Assembly: GCA_038496445.1 (NCBI GenBank)
Contig: JALMLS010000232.1
Location: 208,663-272,662 of the forward strand
Reading direction: 5' to 3'
DNA: 64,000 bases
Source: Trichosphaerium sp. ATCC 40318
Taxonomy: Eukaryota > Discosea > Flabellinia > Trichosidae
How positions within the stretch are numbered: position 1 is the first letter of the stretch; every line of letters starts with the position of its first letter. The notes under the pieces were generated by a model. The model had not been told where the DNA came from. It did not search any database and worked only from the letters and a program-made list of their open reading frames with translations. The position numbers and the translations under genes are program-made. Below are positions 48,665 to 58,109 of this stretch, piece by piece.

Positions 48665-50259
48665 TTAATACATTGGTGATCCCATTGGAACAGCTTGAGG
48701 ACCAGGTTGGTTTACACTGACATTGATTTCATGTCCTTTCTGTGAACCAGCACCGCGGCAAAAATAAACGCCCATAATGGTAGCTAGAACACCTATGATC
48801 ACCAAGAGTATTGTAATGACGATAAGAGCGATTGCCCATGATGCCAAACCACTTGGTGGAGCGCCTACAGCAGCTGCTATTGTCGTTGGTTCAAGAGTAG
48901 GAGCATCTGTTGGTGGTAGTGTCGTTTCCAGAGGGTCTACAGGTGGCTCTGTTGTTGGAGGTAGTGTTGTTGGTGGATTTGTTGTAGGTGGAGTTGTCGT
49001 TGGAGGTTGTGTTGTAGGAGGTAGAGTAGGAGGCGGAAGCAATGATGAGATAGAGACACCAGCAAGTAAGGATTCGTCTGAAGCGAATGAAACATGCATA
49101 AATCCAACAATGTTAGATGTATCAGCAGCGATAACGAGATCGTCTGTTATTCTTGTTCCAGTAAAAAGATCAACGTCATCTGTTATTTCAAGTGTACTAC
49201 AAGAAAAGAATGAGAAAAGAAAGGAATAAAAAGAAACCAAAAGAAAGGATAGTCGTACGTTTCATCTAGTTTTGCGAACTTGTATTGTTTTTCAGTTCCT
49301 AATTGGTCGTATGCAAGTACGTATACACCTTCGAATACCGAGAATGTACCAAATGGAGTATCTGTCAAGATACTAGAGTCCAATAGCTGTACCTCTGATC
49401 CAGCGATACCAGCTCCGTCGACTTTACGAGCAGCAATTGGATTTCCTTTCCAAAGAACGAGAAACTCTTCTTTTGTTCCATGAGATATCACATTGGGTCT
49501 GGTTCCTGCTCCGAAACTTACTTCAAAGTCATTTATCCTTCCACTGTCGATGATGTGACTTCCTTGTATATTATCTGCTTTCGTTTGCCAAACAGCAAAG
49601 AAACTTTTGGTAAATGTGTTGTAAGCTATTCTTGATCGCACTTGCCATTCGATATCATTGAAAATAGATACTCTGAATTGAGGAGATACATCACCAGTTA
49701 CAGGGTCAACTGATGCTCCGAATATAGCGTATTCTTTTTCTCTGAGTACGATATCTTGAGTGGCCCATATTACCATGTATTTGTTTGTATCACTATTGAA
49801 GGCGGCACTTGGTTTTGCGTTTTGGCTACTTGTTGATGATTGACTTATTGGAAATGTTGGTTTGATAATTAACCCGTTTTGATCAAGAAGGATTCCTCTT
49901 ACTCTTGTGGTTTGGCTTCCTCGCGATCTGAAGTAGTACAAGTACGATCCTGTACCAGTACCGACAATATCTGGAGATATTGGTACGTCCGCACCCAAAG
50001 AGAGAAAGAAAACATCAGTCAAAGCAGTGCCGTTTGGATCGTAGAATCTCGCTCTGAATAGATTGAATGTTCCTGAAGAGTCTCGTCCAGTTATTTTCCA
50101 TGTTACCAAGTATCTGTTGGTGACTGCATCGAAAGCTACACCTTTTTCTTTGACCTCATTGAATCCAACTGGATCTATCACGTTGAATTGCCTCACAGTT
50201 CCGAAAGATAGTACAGAAGGAAGAAGGCAGAGAAACAAGATGTACAGTAAAAGTGTCAT
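48665..50259 (-). CDS. Type I surface protein, copy A1 (apparently intact)
   Basis: Two exons (50259-49259 and 49196-48665) separated by a 62-base GTACGA...TAG intron give about 510 residues. Residues 1-19 (MTLLLYILFLCLLPSVLSF) are a signal peptide. Residues 40-320 hold about six degenerate repeats spaced 45-60 residues, each with an aromatic/hydrophobic strand: VAFDAVTNRYLVTWK, GTGTGSYLYYF, AAFNSDTNKYMVIWA, RIAYNTFTKSFFAVWQT, NVISHGTKEEFLVLWKG and FGTFSVFEGVYVLAY. This pattern suggests a beta-propeller. A Thr-Pro stalk (PPTTQPPTTTPPTTNPPTT) likely carries O-glycans. A TM helix (SWAIALIVITILLVIIGVLA) and a short tail ending MGSPMY follow. It is part of a four-copy family. Function is unknown; adhesion or recognition is an inference. 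Confidence 0.8.
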
Positions 50260-50782
50260 TAAACTACTAACTTTAGATTAGAATGATTATACGTTATTAG
50301 ATCTATGGCTTACGTTGTTGTGTTCATTGTGTTGGGGATTATTAATTGTTCTCTCAAACTTTATGAAGCTTGTGAACTATTCTCTAAATTTATCCGGATC
50401 ACGTGAACTTGTTTTGGAGAATGGAAGAATAAGGAGAATATTGGATCGTCATATCTCGCTTTCAAAAATACTGTAAAAACAGCTAGTTAACTACAAAGCA
50501 ATAATAAGCTGCGGGTTTTGAGTTTTCCCGTCTCACAAATTGTGTTAAGTGGCGTTGTACGCTCGCTCCACACTCGAAGTTTAAACGCCAGTATTCGCTT
50601 CAGTACCTAACATTTGCTTTGGGTACGCCATGTTTTCACGAAAACCCACGTGATTTTGTACTTATTAAAGTTCACACAATTTTTTCACGAAGCACCACGA
50701 GATACCTTTTCTTGGTAAGGAAGGATATGTTGCCTGTTTGACGTTTCATACAAGTTTTATTGTGTTATTTCTATTATACATT
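50260..50782. promoter_or_regulatory. Upstream region of surface copy A1
   Basis: About 50265-50460 is nearly identical, inverted, to 57925-58105 upstream of copy A2, so the promoter was duplicated with the gene. It contains TCACGTGA at about 50400. The remainder, up to the stop of copy B1, differs from the matching 57.72-57.92 kb stretch and holds a CACGTG near 50.65 kb. Confidence 0.5.
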
Positions 50783-52284
50783 CTAGTTGTAGTACGGACG
50801 AGGTGGTATTGCTTCAAGAGGTGTTCCTACAGGAACACTCTGATGTGACGGTCCTTGAGGTTCTCCTTGAGGTATTCCTTGGTGTACGTTGACGTTAACC
50901 TCAGTTCCTTTGTCTCCACCACAACGGAAATAAGCACCAGCAATCATTGCTAAAACAACAAGAATAAAAACTAATACAGCTACTACGATAATAGCGATTG
51001 CCCATGATGCCAAACCACTCGGTGGAGCGTCTACAGCTTCTGCTATTGTTGTTGGTTCAAGAGTAGGAGCCTCTGTTGATGGTAGTGTCGTGGGAGGTTG
51101 AGTTGTAGGTGCTTCAGGTGTTGGCGGAATAGTAGTCGGAGGTTGAGTGCTCGGTGAAGGAATAAATGGATCAATAGATACGCCAGCGAGTGCTGATTCA
51201 GTTTGAGCGAATGAAACAGGCATAAATCCAACAATGTTAGATGTATCAGCAGCGATAACGAGATCGTCTGTTATTCTTGTTCCAGTAAAAATACTAACAT
51301 CATCTATTGTTTCAAGTGTACTACAAGAAAGAGTAAGAAAAAGATTAAAATAAAGCCATACGTTTCATTTACTGTTGTAAACTTATAGTGTCTTTCGCCA
51401 TTGTGTTGTTCATATGCAAGCACATATACGCCTTCGAATACAACGAATGCACTAAATGGAGTATCTGTCGAGATGCTAGAATCCAATACCTGTACCTCTT
51501 CCTTTCCAAAGAACAAGAAACTCTTGTTTTGTTCCGTGAGATATCACATTGAGTCTGGTTCCTGCTCCTACGCTTACTTCAAAATCCTTTATCCTTCTGC
51601 TTTCTATGATATGACTTCCTTGTATATTGTCTGCTTTCGTTTGCCAAACAGCAAAGAACTTTTTGGTGAATGTGTTGTAAGCTATTCTTGCGATTCAATA
51701 TCATTGAAAACAGAAACTCTGAATTGAGGAGGTACATCGCCAGTTACAGGGTCAACTGATGCTCCAAATATACCAAAATCCCTATCATTACCAACGACTT
51801 CTTTAGAAGCACACACTACCATATATTTATTTGTATCGCTGTTGAAGGCAGCACTTGGGTTTGCGTTCTCGCTTTCATCAGAAGATTGACTTATTGGAAA
51901 AATACGAGCTGGACTATGTACTCCGTTTTCATCAAGTAGCATTCCACTTACTTATTGAATCAAATATTTGTGTTCTGAAGTAGTACATATAAGATCCTGA
52001 TCCAGTACCAATAATATCAGGTGTTACGTTGTCTATCTTGCAAGAGAGGAAAGTCTTCAGTCACAGCAGTTCCATTTATCTTGCTGCAGAAAATGTAAAT
52101 GCTATACTGTTAGACTCTGTTCCAGAGACTTCATATGTTACCAAGTATCTCTCAGTAACAGCATCGTAAGCTATTCCCTGCTCAACGTTATCAAAGTCAA
52201 GTGGATCTATAACATTGAATTGTCTGACATCTCCAACAGATAGTACAGAAGGAAGAAGGCAGAGATGTACAGTAAAAGGGTCAT
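50783..52284 (-). pseudogene. Type I surface protein, copy B1 (degraded)
   Basis: Homologous along its length to copy A1 and closest to B2. The signal-peptide exon starts MTLLLYIS but has lost 7-8 bases, which shifts the frame. Around 51.69 kb about ten bases are missing after ESQ compared with B2, giving a premature stop (FNDIESQE-stop). Around 51.5 kb about 60 bases are missing between the segments matching VQLLDSS and LVLWKG. The last exon remains open: a Thr-Pro stalk (STQPPTTIPPTPEAPTTQPP), TM helix (SWAIAIIVVAVLVFILVV) and tail ending PPRPYYN. Taken together this copy cannot make the full protein. The intact 3' exon may reflect recent loss or gene conversion. Confidence 0.75.
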
Positions 52285-52993
52285 TGTGTTGAAGAGGATA
52301 TGTACAATTGTTTTAAGTGTTACGTACGTTGTTGTGGTCATTGTAGGTGTTTATGTAAATGCATTAAGTTGCTAACGACAAAAAGTTTTTTTTCAAAAAA
52401 AAAACAATGCTAAGCATCGAGTACCGATATAAAACAGATGTCACTACGGGACAACTAAAATGCAGCAAAAAAATGCGAATTTTCGACTTTGTGAGTGCTG
52501 TGTCTACTTTAATTAGTAAGATAGCTCTGCCACGCTGTATAGCGTTAGGAATGATTTCAGGTCTCATGAATATTCGGTTCACGTGAAATCAATGATTTAC
52601 TTTTCGCGAGCGTGTTGTCATACCCCACGTGTTTAACATGGTACCAGTACTAATTGTCGTGTACGACTGCCATACAGTGGCGTGTTTACGGTAGTGTTTA
52701 ACGTTGTTCCACGTTTACGACTACATCCGCCATAGAAGTTACAAACGCTTTTCAATTTCAAAATGTAGGCCTTTTAATCATGTGTAAACAAGGAACAATT
52801 TGGTTAATACTTCTCAATGAAAGGCTGCTCCTGTGGAGCGCAAAAACTGTATTTGATCACTGCTAGGCAGCGTAACACCATTGAGTTCGTTGATGGTTCG
52901 TGACGCTTGTCCAAAGAATGGCAGCCATCTGGGTTTTTTTAAAATTGTATGTTGGTATTGTGATCTGATTTCTGGCTTTAATCACGTTTTGAA
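52285..52993. other. Inner flank of the left arm and beginning of the spacer
   Basis: About 52440-52700 matches 55837-56080 in inverse orientation. Shared words include CTGTATAGCGTTAGGRAATGATTTC and GCGAGCGTGTTGTCATACCC, each with few changes. Beyond 52.70 kb the similarity stops. Two CACGTG sites lie at about 52.58 and 52.63 kb. I see no gene. Confidence 0.55.
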
Positions 52994-53691
52994 TCATGAA
53001 GAAGGAGTCTCTTGTAACTTCAGTAATCCGTTCTTATCAAGACGATAAACAAGCCATGCTTTTGTTCTTGTGATACCGAGATCAGTCCAAAATTTCTGTT
53101 GTTGTTCGTCCGTCTTCTCTACTTCAAGTTTAAGCCTAGAGAATGTGTCAAAGCGATAAAAAAAGCGACATTAAGCGTTTCAACAGTATTAGCACCTCTT
53201 GCAGTCCTTTTTACAAGCAATATCTGCTACATGCTTCATCAGCGCAGTAAGTACTCCTTTATCGTTGTCGCTAGCGTATATTTCCTCTAGCTGTAGTTCT
53301 TTTCCTTCCCAAGTTGAATACCTTTCTTGTGGTTATTAATTTGTTAAGTCGCTAGTTTAGAACCTGAAGTAGTATAAAGCCAAACCTAGTGTTAGTTAGC
53401 GTTTTTGGGAATGACATTTTATAAATGAACGTGCCAACCGGTTTCGCCTCTATAAATGCTATTGCTACATGAACACAATCCCCAAGATCTCGTTTAATAG
53501 CTTTAAGAAGTGTCAGTGGATGTTAGTGTATTTTTTCATACAATCAACCGTTAGATTCGTTTCACGCTCTCTAACACCCAAGTAAGCCTAAAGGCCGTTA
53601 TTTTAGTTTGTTTATGTGTTGAAACCTTCAACAGATCGAAAATAGTCCCAGCATCGTCTTTGGTAGCGTCTCTGACGAGACACAGCGCCAT
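52994..53691 (-). CDS. GNAT acetyltransferase resembling diamine acetyltransferase (SSAT)
   Basis: The ATG at 53691 starts MALCLVRDATKDDAGTIFDL, as in SSAT-type proteins. Exons join in frame to AYLGVREREtNLTVD, then RDLGDCVHVAIAFIEAKPVG with TFIYKMSF. The family signature RYSTWEGKELQLEEIYASDN lies at 53.3 kb. After a GTGCTAATAC intron comes RLKLEVEKTDEQQQKFWTDL and GITRTKAWLVYRLDKNGLL, ending QETPSS-stop at 52994. SSAT enzymes acetylate polyamines or related amines. The usual acetyl-CoA loop R/Q-x-x-G-x-G/A is here DNDKGVLTAL, so binding may be altered. It sits inside the spacer of the inverted repeat. Confidence 0.78.
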
Positions 53692-53906
53692 GGTAACTCG
53701 TACAAACAGACGAAAGCCAAAATCCCAACTTAAGAACTTGTGCTAAGTTTTGCAATCAATCAAGAGCAACCCTATGTTTTGATTCTCCGTTATCATTATC
53801 ATTATGATGTTCGTACTGAAGGTTTTTTATCGCACGTGTTGACCACAGCGGAACAATTTTGAAAACTGGAAACGAATTCGTGAGCAGACTCAACGTTTAA
53901 AGCAAG
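53692..53906. promoter_or_regulatory. Divergent promoter region
   Basis: 215 bases separate the SSAT-like gene (minus) from MOCS2B (plus). It contains CACGTG at about 53.834 kb, roughly midway, which may act as a shared element. Confidence 0.35.
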
Positions 53907-54605
53907 ATGAGTACAGAAAAAACGTTTGTTAAGGTAACAAAGAATGAATTGGTTCTCTTAGAGATAAATAAGCTTGTTAGCGATCCAAAGGCTGGTAAGT
54001 GAAGCTACAGACCCACAATTGCTTATTTTGGCGGAAAGGTGGCGTGTCATCGTTTTGTGGCGTCACAAGAAATCATCACAACGGTAAAAAAGTGCTTAAA
54101 CTAGAGTACGAAGCATACGTACCCATGGCCGAGAAGGAAATGATGAAAATATGTAAACAAATTCGGTACGCAATAAAAACAAGCTAGTCGCGTATGCATA
54201 CGCGCAAAAACTAGTTTAAAGCTATTTACTAACTTATTTGACTCCAGCGAAAAGTGGTCTGTTATTGGCGTAGCTATGTACCATCGAATAGGACAAGTAG
54301 ATATTGAACAAGCGTCTGTACGCCTTTCGATCGCTTTGCGATTGTAATCAACTTTTCCTCATCAACAAAATAGGTAATAGTAGCAGTTTCATCTGTACAC
54401 CGTAAAGAATGTATAGAGGCTATGCATTATGGTATAGATGAGTTAAAAAAGTGCGCAGATATAGCTAAAATCTACTGTTTGTTTTTCGCTAATGGTGACA
54501 ACCTACAGGTACGTTCCAGTGTGGAAAAAAGAGTATTATGAGGATGGTTCGGTATGGAAACAAAACCAAGAAGCAAAAGACGGACATCACCATTGCTGTA
54601 GCTAA
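53907..54605 (+). CDS. MOCS2B: Molybdopterin synthase catalytic (large) subunit, MOCS2B/MoaE
   Basis: It converts precursor Z (cPMP) to molybdopterin using the sulfur carried by the small subunit. Five exons. MSTEKTFVKVTKNELVLLEI leads through a GTAAGT intron to GVSSFCGVTRNHHNGKKVLK and LEYEAYVPMAEKEMMKICKQ. Next come KWSVIGVAMYHRIGQVDIEQ and VIVAVSSVHRKECIEAMHYG. Splicing at GTGCGC...CTACAG then restores LKKYVPVWKKEYYEDGSVWK, which carries the conserved catalytic Lys region. It ends HHHCCS-stop at 54605. All conserved blocks of MoaE are present and full length is normal (about 150 residues). The MoaD partner is not in the window. Confidence 0.92.
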
Positions 54606-54896
54606 CACAGAGACAACTTGTTTTGTTGTTGAAAAAAAATGCTTGTTAATAATAATTCAACTCAAATTTAATCAACAGACACGTGATCGCACAGTGCATG
54701 GACAGCAAAGTAGTAGGAAGGATGAAACTTTTTTTTACTGAACTTGTTGTGGAGAAACAATTCTCTGAGAAATTTTTTTGTTTTTTTTTTTTTCGGTTTG
54801 TGTTGTTACTGTGTCTTTTTAATTTGCATGCATACCTTTGTAAATACATAAAACAATTAGTTTAACATGTTGTTATTAAAACTAAGTGATCTCTGT

Positions 54897-55697
54897 TTAA
54901 CCAGTTGTTGGTGTCTTGATGTAAACGTGGTTTGCTTTTTCCCACTTGGTTTTTGACTTCCAAGGTTGTACTTTGTCCATCATTGGTATCAATTCCATTT
55001 CGTTCTTTGCTAGCTCGATGTAATTCTCCATTTGTATACCTATTAAGCGTATTAGAAGCGAGTTATGTATTTTTTTGTTTTTGTTACAAAGCAAACGTTT
55101 TTGAACAAAAAATTGTGCGGAGAGCGTAAGTGACGCTACAGTTAGAAGTTTGAGCGTATTATTTACCTTCTCCGAACACTTTTTCTATCTCAAAAACATC
55201 TTGTGTCTTTTCCATAACGCTGATACGCCATTTGTATACTTTTTCGAGCTGTGCTCTGTATGGCGAGCCCTAATACGGTTTTTGTTTGTATTTTAATTAT
55301 TTTGATTTTATTGCTACCTCTTCCATGTTAGAGTCTCTTAACATAACAAGTGCTTTGCGGTAAAGCTTCATTAGGATTTCTCTTGCAAACGGCTCTACTT
55401 CGATACCAACTAATCCAGTTGTACGCTTATATCCCTCTATTTCATAATTAGCAAACGATTAGACAAATGGCGCGTGCTTGGCTCTTCGTATGTATAATTT
55501 TGCTCAATAACGTTGTTTGGTGAGCGGTATTTCATGTCTGTTACTTCTACGGCATTTTCACTAGCAATGTCTGGGACATCTGTTTTTCGCCTCACGCTTC
55601 TTCTTATTGCTTGTTTCTGATTGTATTTCCTGCTGTATGCTACATTACTGCGTGTGGAGCTCGCTAGAGATGATTTAGCCCAAAGCCGTAGTGCCAT
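54897..55697 (-). CDS. NDUFA5: NADH dehydrogenase (complex I) subunit NDUFA5
   Basis: An accessory subunit of the mitochondrial complex I peripheral arm. The N-terminus MALRLWAKSSLASSTRSNVA is basic and Ser-rich like a mitochondrial presequence. The family core follows: EGYKRTTGLVGIEVEPFARE, then ILMKLYRKALVMLRDSNMEE, SPYRAQLEKVYKWRISVMEK, FEIEKVFGEG and MENYIELAKNEMELIPMMDK with VQPWKSKTKW. It ends TPTTG-stop at 54897. Between 55.44 and 55.49 kb the presequence exon and the core are in different frames. A TTTGCTAAT...TAG acceptor is visible, but no donor of the right phase was found. A missed donor, unusual splice site or single-base error are all possible. Confidence 0.85.
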
Positions 55698-56239
55698 TGT
55701 GTAATCTTTTTTTTTAAAGGAAACTTAACGATAGATCATTAAGTGACTCCATTGCCTACGAAAAACGTTCTGGGTTCTATATCCTACTTCAACCAACGAG
55801 TTTAACGATAAGTAGCTTCTTTTGGTTTTGCACGTGAAACACCGTAGTGTCTGACCACGCCATTGTATGGCTGTTGTACGCAGCAAATGGTACCATGTTA
55901 AGCACGTGGGTATGACAACACGCTCGCGAAAAGTAAATCATTGATTTCATGTGAACCGAATATTCATGAGACCTGAAATCATTCCCTAACGCTATACAGC
56001 GTGGCAGAACTATTATCTACCTAATTAAAGTAGACACAGCACCTCACAAAGCGGAAAATTCGCATTTTTTTCGTGGTGATTTAGATTGTCCCGTTTGTTG
56101 AAACACGCTGAAATAAAAAAAAACTATTTTACCTGATTCAGATTTCTTTAAGGCCTTGTGTTACTTTGATAACAAACGAAAACGCGCTAAAATATGTTGT
56201 TATGAAGTAATTGGATGTATCTAGAAAATTGTTGTTGAC
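55698..56239. other. Inner flank of the right arm
   Basis: The first part is the NDUFA5 promoter. From about 55837 to 56080 the sequence is the inverse of 52440-52700. Three CACGTG-type words lie here. No gene is seen, and no signal peptide exon for copy B2 is found before 56240. Confidence 0.5.
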
Positions 56240-57713
56240 AATTCAACGTGGAACATGCTATTGAAGCCGATGAGGTCAAAGATATTGGTATGGCTTTTGA
56301 CGCTATCAAGAATAGATACTTTGTATCATTAGATGTACCAGAATCACCCAACTTGTTCAGAGGAGGATTCTACGATCCAAATGGGACTTCTTTGCAAGAC
56401 GTGTTGTTTGATTTGGAAAAATTTATACCAGTATCTCCAGATATTGTTGGTACTGGCACTGGTTTATATTTATACTACTTCATATCATTCTTAAGTGAAG
56501 ATGGTACAAAAGTAAGAGCAACCATACTAGACACCACAGCAGGCTTCCTTAGGATCAACCCAGTTTTTTCAATAAGTGCTTCGAGCGGCCTAGAAAACCC
56601 AAGTGCCGCCTTCAATAGTGATACAAACAAATATATGGTGGTATGGGTTAATAGAGATATCGGCGCTATATTCGGAGCATCAGTTGATGCTGTAACTGGT
56701 GATGTATCTCCTCAATTCAGAGTATCTATTTTCAATGATATCGAATCGCAAGTGAGACCAAGAATAGCTTACAATACAGTCACCAGAAATTTCTTTGTTG
56801 TTTGGCAGACGACACAAGGCAATATACAAGGAACTCATATCACTGATAGTGGAAGGATAAACGATGTTGAAATAGGGTTTGGAGCAGGCACTGTACCCAA
56901 TGTGATATCTCATGGAACAGAAGAAGAGTTTCTTGTTCTTTGGAAAGGAAATCCAATCGCTGCTAGAAAAGTCAATGGCTTTGGGTTCGCTGGACCAAAG
57001 GTGGAGCTAGTGGATTCTAGTATCTCAACAGGCACCCCATTTGGTACATTCTCAGCTTCCGAGGATGTATACGTACTTGCATATGAACAACGCAATGGCG
57101 AAAGACAGTATAAGTTCGAAAAACTAAATGAAACGTATGCCATTATTTTAATCTCTTTTTCTTATTCTTTTCTTGTAGTACACTTGAAACAATAGATGAT
57201 GTTGATCTTTTTACTGGAACAAGAACAACAGGCGATATCGTAATTGCTGCTGACACAACTGATATCGTTGGGCTTATGCCTGTATCATTTACACAAGGAG
57301 AAACCTTACTCGGCGGTGTTTCTATAAGCACCCTGCCACCTACAACTCAACCTCCAACAACACTACCACCAACAACTCCACCAACAACCGAACCACCTAC
57401 AACTCAATCTCCCACAACACTACCACCAATAGAGGCTCCCACTCTTGAACCAACAACAATAGCAGAAGCTGTAGACGCTCCACCAAGTGGTTTGGCATCA
57501 TGGGCAATCGCTATTATCGTAGTAGCTGTATTATTAGTTTTTATTCTTGTTGTTTTAGCAATGATTGCTGGTGCTTATTTTCGTCGTGGTAGAGATAAAG
57601 GAACTGAGGTTAACGTCAACGTAAACCAAGGAGAACCTCATGGACCGTCACATCAGAGTGTTCCTGTAGGAACACCTCTTGAACCTGTACCACCTCTTCC
57701 GTACTACAACTAA
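56240..57713 (+). pseudogene. Type I surface protein, copy B2 (signal peptide missing)
   Basis: The frame is open from about 56248 through a GTATGC...TAG intron (57135-57178) to the stop at 57713. It shows the same repeats (MAFDAIKNRYFVSLD, AAFNSDTNKYMVVWV, RIAYNTVTRNFFVVWQT, EEEFLVLWKG), a Thr-Pro stalk (PPTTLPPTTPPTTEPPTTQ), a TM helix (SWAIAIIVVAVLLVFILVVL) and tail LPYYN. However, homology begins only at the segment matching residue 25 of A1. No ATG with a signal peptide precedes it. It is therefore probably a 5'-truncated copy. An undetected upstream exon could rescue it, so gene status is open. Confidence 0.6.
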
Positions 57714-58109
57714 GAATAAAAGCCTGTATATATTATTGATTCATGTGTTTTATTCAAGTCTTGTAAGAACCGCTTTATGACGTAATCTAAGATTGCGTGG
57801 TTGTTCGGGACAGAGTCGATTTTGGATTCCCAAATAATTTACCGAGGCGAACTACCTTCAATAGGCGTACTATCGTATTCGCTTTATATTAAAAGGTGGC
57901 TCACACTCCGTTGTGTACGTGAGATATGACGATTCTCTTTATTCTTCCATTCTCCAAAACAAGTTCACGTGATCATATAAATTAAAGGAATAGCTCACAA
58001 GCTTCATAAAGTTTGAGAGAACAATTAATAATCCCAACACAATGAACACAACAACGTAAGCCATTGATCTAATAACGTATAATCATTCTAATCTAAAGTT
58101 AGTAGTTTA
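57714..58109. promoter_or_regulatory. Region between copies B2 and A2
   Basis: About 57925-58105 matches the A1 upstream region in inverse orientation and includes TCACGTGA near 57.966 kb. The rest shows no structure. Confidence 0.45.

Larger units (their letters stand above)
48665..52700. repeat. Left arm of a large inverted repeat
   Basis: The arm carries copies A1 and B1, both on the minus strand, plus their flanks. It matches the right arm (about 55837-59764) in reverse orientation. A1 pairs with A2 at roughly 98 percent over the first exon by eye. B1 pairs with B2 more loosely because of deletions. The outer edge is near the stop codons of A1 and A2. Confidence 0.8.

Noticed and set aside
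48777-49229. 150-codon plus-strand Gly/Val-rich frame, and the similar minus-strand frame at 59155-59589
   Set aside because: These are antisense shadows of the Thr-Pro stalk exon; the repetitive ACA/CCA codons leave the other strand open.
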